Shown piece after piece: positions 1 to 7,276 of a DNA stretch of 42,040 nucleotides; within the stretch, counting starts at the first letter, position 1; each line of letters opens with the position of its first letter. The notes below the pieces were generated by a model. The model was not told where the DNA came from. It searched no databases and saw only the letters and a program-made list of their open reading frames with translations. The stretch lies in NCBI RefSeq assembly GCF_030645335.1, contig NZ_JAUSNH010000102.1:1-42040 (forward strand), written 5' to 3'. The position numbers and the translations under genes are program-made. The DNA comes from Lacisediminimonas sp. Its GTDB lineage: Bacteria; Pseudomonadota; Gammaproteobacteria; Burkholderiales; Burkholderiaceae_D.

Positions 1-53
1 TGTCGCGCTCTCGACAGTATGCTGCGCCGCGAAACCGGGATCGAGGAATCACT

Positions 54-1073
54 ATGCCGATTGGCGAATTTGGCCGACCACCTGCCTTGCCGTCCGAGGT
101 CAGCCCTGCGCTGACCACCCCCATGTACTGGATGTACGAGATGGGTCAGGCCTCGCTCAACCCGGCGCGGGCCATGGCGGACATGACGAAACTCATGTTC
201 GAGAACCCGCTCAATCCATTCGCCAACACCGAGTTCGGAAAGTCGATTGCCGCTGGTTGCGAATTGTTCGAACGCACCACCCGGCGCGTGGACCTGACGC
301 CGGAAGCGATCCGCTTTCGCTCGGTCGCTGAAAAGCTGGTCAGGGATTTTGACAACGCGATCGGCGACCTGCATGCTATCGCCACCAGCCAGCGCGGCCA
401 TGTGCGCATCGCCGCTGCGCCGTCGATTGTGGTGCATGTACTGACGCCGGCATTGCGTGCTTTCCGGCAAGCGTTTCCGGAAATTACGATCTCGGTGCAG
501 GACGCCGGCTCGGCGCGCATCGAGCGGGCGGTGCTCGATGGCGAAGTCGACTTCGGCATCGCCAGTCGCCTGAAAGATTATCCCGAGCTCGATTACAAGC
601 CGATCCTGCGCGATCCCTTCGGCGTGATCATGCCGCCCGAACATCCGCTGGCGGCGAAAAAAGGGCCGGTGCGCTGGTCGGCCCTGGCGGGTTGCGAATA
701 CATCGCTCTGACCAATGACACCGGCATTGGCGCTTTCCTGGAAAATTATCCCGAACTGGGCCTGGGCAAGAGCGCCAATCCCTACGACCATGCGTCGAGC
801 ACGACCTCGCTGTACGCCATGCTGAAACTGGGCGGCAAGGTTTCCGTGCTGCCTTCACTGGCGGCGCAGGCTGTTCCGATGAATGAATTTTGTTTCCGTG
901 AACTGACCGACCCGCCGATCACTCGGGAGATTTGCCTGATCACGCGGCATTTGCGCTCGTTCTCGCCGAACACCCAGCGCATTCTCGATGTGCTGATGGA
1001 GACAATCCGTGGCACCACCTTCCTGAACGGGACGGCGATGGCGGTGGACGCAGACGCACAGGCTGCCCGATGA
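54..1073 (+). CDS. Chimeric ORF: PHA depolymerase N-terminus joined to a LysR effector domain
   Basis: The 339-residue reading frame has two unrelated parts. Residues 1-78 read like the start of an intracellular polyhydroxyalkanoate depolymerase (MYWMYEMGQASLNPARA, then an NPLNPFA segment), and a GAGGAA ribosome site precedes the ATG. From about residue 71 it reads as a LysR-type regulator: LFERTTRRVDLTPEA is the usual end of the LysR HTH region, followed by a linker helix and a complete substrate-binding domain to about residue 315. The LysR winged helix-turn-helix is absent, and so is the depolymerase alpha/beta-hydrolase domain. The junction falls in ELFERTTRR (codons at 261-287), a string that I recall also occurs in PHA depolymerases, so joining by short homology is plausible. 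A regulator without its HTH should not bind DNA. It may be a deletion remnant, a real but inactive fusion, or an assembly join. Confidence 0.6.
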   Translation: MPIGEFGRPPALPSEVSPALTTPMYWMYEMGQASLNPARAMADMTKLMFENPLNPFANTEFGKSIAAGCELFERTTRRVDLTPEAIRFRSVAEKLVRDFDNAIGDLHAIATSQRGHVRIAAAPSIVVHVLTPALRAFRQAFPEITISVQDAGSARIERAVLDGEVDFGIASRLKDYPELDYKPILRDPFGVIMPPEHPLAAKKGPVRWSALAGCEYIALTNDTGIGAFLENYPELGLGKSANPYDHASSTTSLYAMLKLGGKVSVLPSLAAQAVPMNEFCFRELTDPPITREICLITRHLRSFSPNTQRILDVLMETIRGTTFLNGTAMAVDADAQAAR

Positions 1074-1170
1074 TGTCCGGTCTGCTGGCCTGAATCTACC
1101 GGGCTGCCGAGGCCGGCTACGCTGCCGATGCTGTCGCCAACGCCGCCGTCCCGCTTGCCGCAATCGCCAA

Positions 1171-2136
1171 TCAGTCAGCAGTGATCTTTGCGGTACGGAT
1201 CACATTGCCCCAGCGCTCTGCTTCCTGGCGCATGAAGGCGCGCGCTTCGGCTGGTGTGCCGGCGATCACTTCCATGCTCAGGTCGTTCAGAATCTTGATC
1301 ACGCCCGGATCCTTCATTTCGCTGCCGATGGTGGATGCCAGCTTGTTGACGATGTCAGGCGAGGTCTTTGGCGGCGCCGCCATTGCGTACCACAGCACGG
1401 ACGAGAAGCCGGGGATGGTCTCGGCCATGGTCGGCGTGTTCGGCAGCAATGGTGTGCGTTGCGTGCTGCCCACGGCCAGCGCCTTGACCTTGCCGGCGCG
1501 GATATGCGGCAGTGCCGAAGCAATGTCGGCAAACATCATTTCCACCTGCCCGCCGATCAGGTCGGTCAGCGCCGGGGCGACGCCCTTGTAGGGGACATGC
1601 ACGATTTTTGCACCCGACATCGACTTGAACATTTCACCGGTCAGGTGCGGCGTGGTGCCCGCGCCCTGAGAAGCGTAGTTCAGCTTGTTCGGATTGGCAT
1701 TGGCATAGGCCAGCAACTGGGCGACATTTTCCACCGGCAGCCGGTTGGTCACCACCAGCACATTGGGCAGCGAGGCAATGATCGACACTGGCACGAACTC
1801 ATCCGGGTCGTAGGGCAGCTTCGAATACATGGTCTTGTTGATGACCAGCGGCGAAGGCGGCGTCACCAGCACCGTGTAGCCATCCGGCGCCGACTTGAAC
1901 GCGAAATCGGCGCCGATATTGCCGCCCGCACCGGACTTGTTCTCGACCACGAACGGCTGTTCGAGCTTGCGGGCCAGGCGTTCGGCAGTCAGCCGGGCGA
2001 CGCGGTCGAGTCCTGAGCCTGGCGGATAGGGCACCACCACTTTGACGGCCTTGTTCGGATACTCCTGCGCAATCGCAACTGCACTCAGTGTGAGTGCGGC
2101 GGCGAGCAGGGCGAAGCGGGATAGCAGGTTTTGCAT
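1171..2136 (-). CDS. Bug-family (TctC-like) periplasmic solute receptor
   Basis: Probable periplasmic binding protein of the tripartite tricarboxylate transporter type, 321 residues. I chose the ATG at 2136 because GGAGAT lies just upstream and the protein then begins directly with a Sec signal peptide (hydrophobic residues 8-22, likely cleavage AIA-QE after residue 23). Longer starts only add a charged tail before the signal. Family motifs are VVPYPPGSGLDRVAR and VENKSGAGGNIGAD near the mature N-terminus. Bug receptors usually bind carboxylates or amides. No TctA/TctB membrane components lie nearby, which is common for these expanded receptors. Its position beside a catabolic operon suggests it captures the pathway substrate, but the ligand cannot be read from sequence. 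Confidence 0.92.
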   Translation of the reverse strand: MQNLLSRFALLAAALTLSAVAIAQEYPNKAVKVVVPYPPGSGLDRVARLTAERLARKLEQPFVVENKSGAGGNIGADFAFKSAPDGYTVLVTPPSPLVINKTMYSKLPYDPDEFVPVSIIASLPNVLVVTNRLPVENVAQLLAYANANPNKLNYASQGAGTTPHLTGEMFKSMSGAKIVHVPYKGVAPALTDLIGGQVEMMFADIASALPHIRAGKVKALAVGSTQRTPLLPNTPTMAETIPGFSSVLWYAMAAPPKTSPDIVNKLASTIGSEMKDPGVIKILNDLSMEVIAGTPAEARAFMRQEAERWGNVIRTAKITAD

Positions 2137-2191
2137 GTAGATCTCCATACGGACTGTTGGATGCTCCCTGTCCAGTCGACGGACAGAGCGT

Positions 2192-2203
2192 CTTGTCAAC
2201 AAG
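2192..2203. promoter_or_regulatory. Candidate operator of the GntR regulator upstream of the Bug receptor gene
   Basis: CTTGT-CA-ACAAG is a perfect inverted repeat 56-67 bp upstream of the receptor start. Its TTGT-N2-ACAA core equals the core of the palindrome at 3195-3210 in front of the GntR gene. A TTGACA hexamer on the minus strand overlaps it. A second inverted repeat (CTGTCC/GGACAG, 2168-2186) lies closer to the gene. Function is inferred. Confidence 0.4.
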
Positions 2204-2364
2204 GGCGTATCGCCGGTATTTATCAGACGCCGGCGCCGGCCCCGAACTCTGCTGCATGTTTCAACGGACGTTTTGCACGCCTCGTACGCCCTGAACGCCC
2301 CGATCGTGCTGCACGACTCGATCGTTTCGCCTGTCTCGGTAGTTTTGGATCGCTTGCGCCGGCA

Positions 2365-3108
2365 TCACTCCCCCCACACCTCGTAGGGCGTATCCGGGTA
2401 CATCTTCTGGTTCTTGCGGATATTCAGGTCGACGAACATGGCCGCCGTGCGCAGCGATACGGCCACGCTGTTGACCACCGGAATGCCGATCGCGTCTTCC
2501 AGTTCTTCCGGCGGCAGGATGAAGGGCGTGTAGACAGTGCACATCGGCAGGATCACGTTGACGTCGTCGCGTTCGATGGCGTCCTTGCAGATGCGGATGC
2601 TGAGTTCCTTGACTTCGCTGCGGCGCTGCCACAGTTCGCCCAGCGGGATATTCCAGGTGCGCATCGCCGTGATGCTGTCGGCCACGCCCCAGCGCCGCAA
2701 CAGCTTGCGGGTATAGGCCTTGAGCGAGTCTTCCACCACCAGCACGCAGATGCGGTCGCCCAGCAAGGGCGCGAAATGCGCCGCCACGGTGCCGCTGTCG
2801 ACCACCGGAATCTTGACCATATGGCGGGCAATCTCGGCGCCGACGTCGTATTCGCCGGACAGGTAGACCGCGTCCCAGCCTTCTTTTTCTGCCCGCACCA
2901 CTTCATGCACGACGTGCTTGGCCGCCGACAGGATGCGCGCTTCGTTGATGTGTCCTGTCATGGGCCCGCCATGCGCGCCGGCATCCAGGAACACGGTTTC
3001 GATTTCCATGCCGGCAGGCGCGTATTGCGCCGTGACACGGGCCGAATGCTCCATGAATCCGGGGTCGGTATTTTGTTTCGAACCGGGACGAATTACGCGA
3101 ATTCTCAA
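2365..3108 (-). CDS. Asp/Glu racemase superfamily enzyme with one conserved cysteine
   Basis: About 247 residues of the aspartate/glutamate/hydantoin racemase fold, which also includes maleate isomerase and arylmalonate decarboxylase. I prefer the TTG at 3108 (giving MRIRVIRPGS, the usual family start) because GGAGG lies 5 nt before it; the ATG at 3120 has no ribosome site. Numbering from that ATG, the C-terminal catalytic cysteine is Cys194 (LPMCTVY). The N-terminal one, normally in a CFGDPG-like loop, appears replaced by Ser88 in YLSGEYDVG. One cysteine is typical of the decarboxylase branch rather than of two-base racemases. It is divergent from the GntR gene and probably belongs to the same regulon; maleate isomerase is the analogous member in nicotinate pathways. 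The exact reaction is unknown. Confidence 0.82.
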   Translation of the reverse strand: MRIRVIRPGSKQNTDPGFMEHSARVTAQYAPAGMEIETVFLDAGAHGGPMTGHINEARILSAAKHVVHEVVRAEKEGWDAVYLSGEYDVGAEIARHMVKIPVVDSGTVAAHFAPLLGDRICVLVVEDSLKAYTRKLLRRWGVADSITAMRTWNIPLGELWQRRSEVKELSIRICKDAIERDDVNVILPMCTVYTPFILPPEELEDAIGIPVVNSVAVSLRTAAMFVDLNIRKNQKMYPDTPYEVWGE

Positions 3109-3194
3109 GCGGGCCTCCATTGAATTGAGGAAAGACAGGACAAGGAAAACTGGCGTAATTGCCAGCGGTTAAAAAACTCTAGCATTTCAAAATA

Positions 3195-3210
3195 GGATTG
3201 TCTACAATCC
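3195..3210. promoter_or_regulatory. Palindromic operator candidate in the divergent promoter region
   Basis: GGATTGT-CT-ACAATCC is a perfect 7+7 inverted repeat in the 187-bp region between the divergent racemase-like gene and the GntR gene. The ATTGTCTACAAT core resembles binding sites of FCD-type GntR regulators (FadR/VanR group). Autoregulation and control of both directions are inferred. No convincing -35/-10 pair was assigned. Confidence 0.6.
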
Positions 3211-3295
3211 GATTAATCGCAAGTCTACGGATCTTTGCAAGATGCCTGGCGGGCATGAGACCATCCGTTTCTTGCCAATCGCATGAGACTAGAAA

Positions 3296-4033
3296 ATGAA
3301 TTTGTCATCGGATTTACGGGTGCTGCAGACCAAATCCCTGCCGCAGGCGGTGCAGGACGAGATCGAGCGCCTGATCGTCAACGGCACTTTCCAGATCGGC
3401 CAGAAACTGGCCGAGGCGGAGCTGGCGCAGCGGCTCGGCGTCAGCCGCGGCCCGGTGCGGGAGGCATTCCGCGGGCTGGAAGAAATGGGATTGCTGCGGC
3501 TGTCCCGCAATCGCGGCGTATTCGTGCGCGAGATCAAGCTGGATGAGGCTTTCGAGTTGTATGAAGTGCGCGCCGGCCTGGACGCACTGGCCGGCCAGAT
3601 GCTGGCAGAACGGGCGACGGACGAACAGATTGCCGAGTTGCGCGAGATCGTGGGGCAGATGAAAGCGCTGCAGGGGGACGACGACCTGGACGCTTACTTC
3701 CAGGCCAACATCCGCTTCCACGACCGCATCGTGGAAATGACCAGCAACCGCAAGTTCGCCGAAATGAACAGCCGCCTGATGAAGGAAACCCGGCTGTTGC
3801 GGCGCAGTGGCGTGCAAGGCGGCGGGCGCGAGATATCGGATCGCGAGCATGGCGCAATCATCGATGCCATTGCTTCACGCAATCCGGAGCGGGCGGCGGC
3901 AGTCATGCGCAGTCACGTGCTCAATGGCTGGGAGCGGTACAAGGCAGAAGTCGGGCCGGTAGAACGGGACGGCGAACAACATGGCGACGGGCCGGCGCCG
4001 GCAGCGCAGGAACCCTCGATTCCATCCAATTAG
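3296..4033 (+). CDS. GntR family transcriptional regulator, FCD subfamily
   Basis: A 245-residue regulator. Residues about 15-77 form the GntR winged helix (ELAQRLGVSRGPVREAF recognition helices, then a RNRGVFV wing). Residues about 85-220 form an all-helical FCD ligand-binding domain with the FHDRIVEMTSNRK segment typical of this class. The C-terminal 25 residues are an unstructured tail. It is the first gene of the catabolic operon: the stop codon is 13 bp before the next start. It probably senses a pathway carboxylate and represses itself, the operon and the divergent genes through the palindromes at 3195-3210 and 2192-2203. The ribosome site is weak, fitting low expression. Confidence 0.93.
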   Translation: MNLSSDLRVLQTKSLPQAVQDEIERLIVNGTFQIGQKLAEAELAQRLGVSRGPVREAFRGLEEMGLLRLSRNRGVFVREIKLDEAFELYEVRAGLDALAGQMLAERATDEQIAELREIVGQMKALQGDDDLDAYFQANIRFHDRIVEMTSNRKFAEMNSRLMKETRLLRRSGVQGGGREISDREHGAIIDAIASRNPERAAAVMRSHVLNGWERYKAEVGPVERDGEQHGDGPAPAAQEPSIPSN

Positions 4034-4046
4034 TCAGGAGACGGCA

Positions 4047-5036
4047 ATGGCGGTCAGTCAGGCAGAACTGGTAGATGCATGGCGCAAGGTACTGGCACTG
4101 TGCAAGGTGAAGCCGGAGGAATCGGTCGCCATACTGACCCGCCCCGGTATCCAGTTGCGCAACCTGGAAGCGGCGCACCAGGCCTTCGAAGAACTGGGAT
4201 GCCAGGTCTATCAACTGGAACCGCAGATCCGCAACAAGCCGCTGCGCGAGAACAAGCCGGCCATGGCGGCGCTGCAACAGACGGATTTCATCCTCGACTT
4301 CATCGGCCTGCACCTGCTGCGCACTTACGAGCTGGGCATGATCACCGAAAAGGGCGCGCGCATGCTGTACGTGACCGAGCCGCCGGAAGCGCTGGTGCGC
4401 CTGTTGCCAACGCAAGCGGACAAGAAAGCGGTGTGCGACGCCGGCGTATTCATGAAGGCGGCCAAGTCAATGCGCATTGAATCCGACGCCGGCACTGACC
4501 TGACGGTGGCGCTGGGCGACTTCCCGGTATTGCTGGAATGGGGCTACACCGACGAGCCCGGCCATTGGGATCACTGGCCTGCCGGTTTCCTGGCCACCTG
4601 GCCCAATGAGCGCAGCGCCAATGGCGTGGTGGTGCTGGATGCCGGGGATATCATTTTTCCGTTCAAGGACTATGTCCGCTCGCCGATCCGGCTCGATATC
4701 CGCGAAGGCTATATCCGCGAAATCAGCGGCGGCTTTGACGCCGACATGCTGCGCGCATTCATCGAAGAGCATAACGATCCGGAAGCGTATGCCGTGTCGC
4801 ACCTGGGCTGGGGGCTGAACCCGCGCGCGCGCTGGTCGGCGCTGCAGTGGCTGCTGCGCCAGACCAATGGCAACGACGGTCGTTCCTTTGCCGGCAATTT
4901 CCTGTTCTCGACCGGTCCCAACACCGACGCCGGCGGCGCGCGCGACACGCTGTGCCATATGGATATTCCGATGCGCAATTGCTCGGTCTACCTGGACGGC
5001 CGGGCCATGACGCACAAGGGAAAAGTGCTCGCCTGA
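4047..5036 (+). CDS. NicX-like 2,5-dihydroxypyridine 5,6-dioxygenase
   Basis: A 329-residue protein of the NicX family, a non-heme Fe(II) extradiol-type enzyme that opens 2,5-dihydroxypyridine to N-formylmaleamate. Diagnostic stretches are YTDEPGHWDHWPAGF, FAGNFLFSTGPNT and CHMDIPMRNC. The iron ligands of NicX (two His and one Asp) correspond to His252 in SHLGWG and to His304 and Asp306 in CHMD; all three are present. I chose the ATG at 4047 because AGGAG (4036-4040) precedes it; the longer frame starting at 3981 overlaps the regulator and has no ribosome site. This is the most diagnostic gene of the cluster and points to a hydroxylated pyridine ring as its substrate. The precise ring substituents may differ from 2,5-dihydroxypyridine. 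Databases often mislabel this family as an aminopeptidase. Confidence 0.88.
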   Translation: MAVSQAELVDAWRKVLALCKVKPEESVAILTRPGIQLRNLEAAHQAFEELGCQVYQLEPQIRNKPLRENKPAMAALQQTDFILDFIGLHLLRTYELGMITEKGARMLYVTEPPEALVRLLPTQADKKAVCDAGVFMKAAKSMRIESDAGTDLTVALGDFPVLLEWGYTDEPGHWDHWPAGFLATWPNERSANGVVVLDAGDIIFPFKDYVRSPIRLDIREGYIREISGGFDADMLRAFIEEHNDPEAYAVSHLGWGLNPRARWSALQWLLRQTNGNDGRSFAGNFLFSTGPNTDAGGARDTLCHMDIPMRNCSVYLDGRAMTHKGKVLA

Positions 5037-5112
5037 GTGACGGCAACCCGGACCGGCCGGCCTGTGGGCGTCGATCCAATCCGATCTGAATCTTGTTCAT
5101 TGGGGAAAAATC

Positions 5113-6267
5113 ATGAAAGTCATCGAAATCAAGGACGCCGCCAGACTCGATGTGACGGCAACCGTGCAGCCGGTGGAGGCTGCGTCACACGCCCCGGGCG
5201 AAATCTATTATTCCGACGCGGTGTACCAGTTGGAGAAGGAACAGATTTTCAAGAAAGACTGGCTGTGCGTGGGCCGGGTGGAGGAGGTCGAAAAGCCGGG
5301 CGACTACACCACCATGCGCATCGTCGGCGAGCCGGTGCTGATCACCCGTAACGCCAAGGGCGAGCTCAATGCATTCGCCAATGTCTGCCTGCACCGCGGT
5401 GTGGAAATTGCCAGCGGCGACGGCAACGCCGAATTCTTCAGCTGCCCGTACCACGCCTGGAATTACGACCTGGACGGCAACCTGGTCGGCGCGTCGTTCA
5501 TGCGCGAGTCAGTCGGCTTCGACAGCAAGAGTTGCAAGTTGAAGACCCTCCATGTCGGGCAATGGGCCGGTTGGATATTCATCAACCTGGCGCCGCAACC
5601 GGCGATGACGCTGGAAGAGCATCTGCGCGACTACGTCGGTGACCTGTCGATGCTGAAGATGGAGAACCTGCGCCTGGGCACCAAGGTCGTGCTCGACCTG
5701 CCGACCAACTGGAAATTCGTGGTCGAAAACCTGATGGACGTCTATCACGTGCGCACGCTGCATTACAACAGCTTCGGCAAGCACCGCGGACCGCCGGAAA
5801 ACTTCCCGTTCCTGTTGCGCCAGCACGGCGGCACATTCACCCGCTACGAAGCCAGGCCAATGACACCGGATGCGGTCAGCCTGTTCGGCAAGATGCCGGC
5901 GCTGGAACACGAGCCGGAGAATTTCGCCTGTTCGTCGCACCTGTCACCGAACATGCAAGTCATCGCGCGCATCGACAATGTGCATCCGCTGGTCATGTGG
6001 CCGACCTCGCCCACGACCAGCCGCACCATTGTCTATAACCTGTATCCGAAAGAGTGGTTCGACCAGCCCGGCTTCGCCGACAAGCTCAAGGTGTATGACG
6101 ACTACATCCGCCTGGTGCTGGCGGAGGACGTGACGATGATGAATTCATTGCAGAATGGCGTTACGTCCGGCAACTATGTACCGGGCCGGCTCAGCACGCT
6201 GGAGCGCGGCATTCACCATGTGCTGAAGGACTACATGGATAAAATCGGCGGCGCAAAGGCTGCCTGA
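5113..6267 (+). CDS. Rieske non-heme iron oxygenase, large subunit
   Basis: 384 residues. The Rieske [2Fe-2S] domain has Cys92-x-His94 (NVCLHRG) and Cys111-x2-His114 (CPYHAW). The C-terminal catalytic domain has the mononuclear iron motif with Asp209, His212 and His217 (MDVYHVRTLH) and the third ligand probably at Asp339 (LAEDVTMMNS). GGGGAA gives the ribosome site. Such enzymes hydroxylate or demethylate aromatic rings. Within this operon it probably adds the ring hydroxyl that in nicotinate catabolism is added by the flavoprotein NicC. No ferredoxin or reductase partner is encoded in the window, so electrons must come from a protein encoded elsewhere. The 76-bp gap to the preceding gene shows no terminator. 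Confidence 0.93.
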   Translation: MKVIEIKDAARLDVTATVQPVEAASHAPGEIYYSDAVYQLEKEQIFKKDWLCVGRVEEVEKPGDYTTMRIVGEPVLITRNAKGELNAFANVCLHRGVEIASGDGNAEFFSCPYHAWNYDLDGNLVGASFMRESVGFDSKSCKLKTLHVGQWAGWIFINLAPQPAMTLEEHLRDYVGDLSMLKMENLRLGTKVVLDLPTNWKFVVENLMDVYHVRTLHYNSFGKHRGPPENFPFLLRQHGGTFTRYEARPMTPDAVSLFGKMPALEHEPENFACSSHLSPNMQVIARIDNVHPLVMWPTSPTTSRTIVYNLYPKEWFDQPGFADKLKVYDDYIRLVLAEDVTMMNSLQNGVTSGNYVPGRLSTLERGIHHVLKDYMDKIGGAKAA

Positions 6268-6307
6268 CCAGATTGACCGAACCACGCCACCACAGCAAGG
6301 AACGATC

Positions 6308-7270
6308 GTGATCCGGGTTGCAGTCCTCGACGATTACCAGGGCGTTGCCAGCAAGATGGCCGACTGGTCTGTGCTGGGCGACCACGTGCAGGTCAGCAGC
6401 TTTGCGCAGCACCTGGGCGACGAGGACCAGGCCGTGGAGCGCCTGGCCGGGTTTGACGTGATCTGCCTGATGCGCGAGCGCATGCGCTTTCCCAGGAGCC
6501 TGATCGTGCGCCTGCCGCGCTTGCGGCTGCTGGCGTTCACTGGCTTGCGCCACAACACGCTGGATGTGGCGGCGGCGGTGGCGCAGGGCATCACCGTGTG
6601 CAGCACGCGCGGCGGCGAAACGCAGCATTGCACCACCGAGATGACCTGGGCCTTGATACTGGCTGCCGCCCGCCACCTGCCGCAGGAAGACCGGGCAATC
6701 CGCGCCGGTCGCTGGCAGACCACGCTGGGCATGACGCTGCAGGGGCGCACGCTGGGTATCCTGGGACTGGGCCGGCTGGGTTCGCGCGTGGCCCGCATCG
6801 GCCATGCATTCGGCATGCAGGTGCAGGCATGGAGCCCGACGCTGGACGACGCCCGGGCGGCGCTGTCGGATGCGCGCCGGGTCGAGCTTGACGCCCTGTT
6901 TGAAACCAGCGACGTGATCAGCATCCACCTGGCCATGACCGAGCAGACGCGTCACCTGGTCAATGCGCAGCGGATTGCACGCATGCGACCCGGCGCCATC
7001 CTGGTCAATACCGCGCGCGGCGAAATCGTCGATGAAGACGCCCTGGTGCTGGCGCTGCAGCAAAAGCGCCTGGGCGGCGCTGCGCTCGACGTGTTCCGGC
7101 AAGAGCCGCTGCCGGCCTCGCATCCGCTGCTGGCGCTGGACAATGTGGTGCTGTCGCCGCACCTGGGCTATGTGACCGAAGAGACCTACCGGATTTTTTT
7201 CCACGACACGGTGGAAAACATTGCCTGCTACCTGAAGGGTGCGCCGGTGCGCGTCGTCCTGCCGACCTGA
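6308..7270 (+). CDS. D-isomer-specific 2-hydroxyacid dehydrogenase family protein
   Basis: 320 residues with the D-2-hydroxyacid dehydrogenase architecture. The NAD(P)-binding motif GLGRLG is at 153-158. The catalytic triad is Arg237 (VNTARGE), Glu266 (DVFRQEPLP) and His285 (LSPHLGY). It should reduce a 2-oxoacid or oxidise a 2-hydroxyacid in the cytoplasm. Its place between the Rieske oxygenase and the amidase suggests it handles a ring-cleavage product or a side-chain acid. The substrate cannot be assigned; phosphoglycerate dehydrogenase is unlikely given the context and the lack of an ACT domain. Confidence 0.9.
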   Translation: MIRVAVLDDYQGVASKMADWSVLGDHVQVSSFAQHLGDEDQAVERLAGFDVICLMRERMRFPRSLIVRLPRLRLLAFTGLRHNTLDVAAAVAQGITVCSTRGGETQHCTTEMTWALILAAARHLPQEDRAIRAGRWQTTLGMTLQGRTLGILGLGRLGSRVARIGHAFGMQVQAWSPTLDDARAALSDARRVELDALFETSDVISIHLAMTEQTRHLVNAQRIARMRPGAILVNTARGEIVDEDALVLALQQKRLGGAALDVFRQEPLPASHPLLALDNVVLSPHLGYVTEETYRIFFHDTVENIACYLKGAPVRVVLPT

Positions 7271-7276
7271 ACGCCC

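Noticed and set aside
2131-3123. 330-codon plus-strand frame opposite the racemase-like gene
   Set aside because: His/Asp/Val-rich antisense translation of a recognisable gene; no motif of its own.
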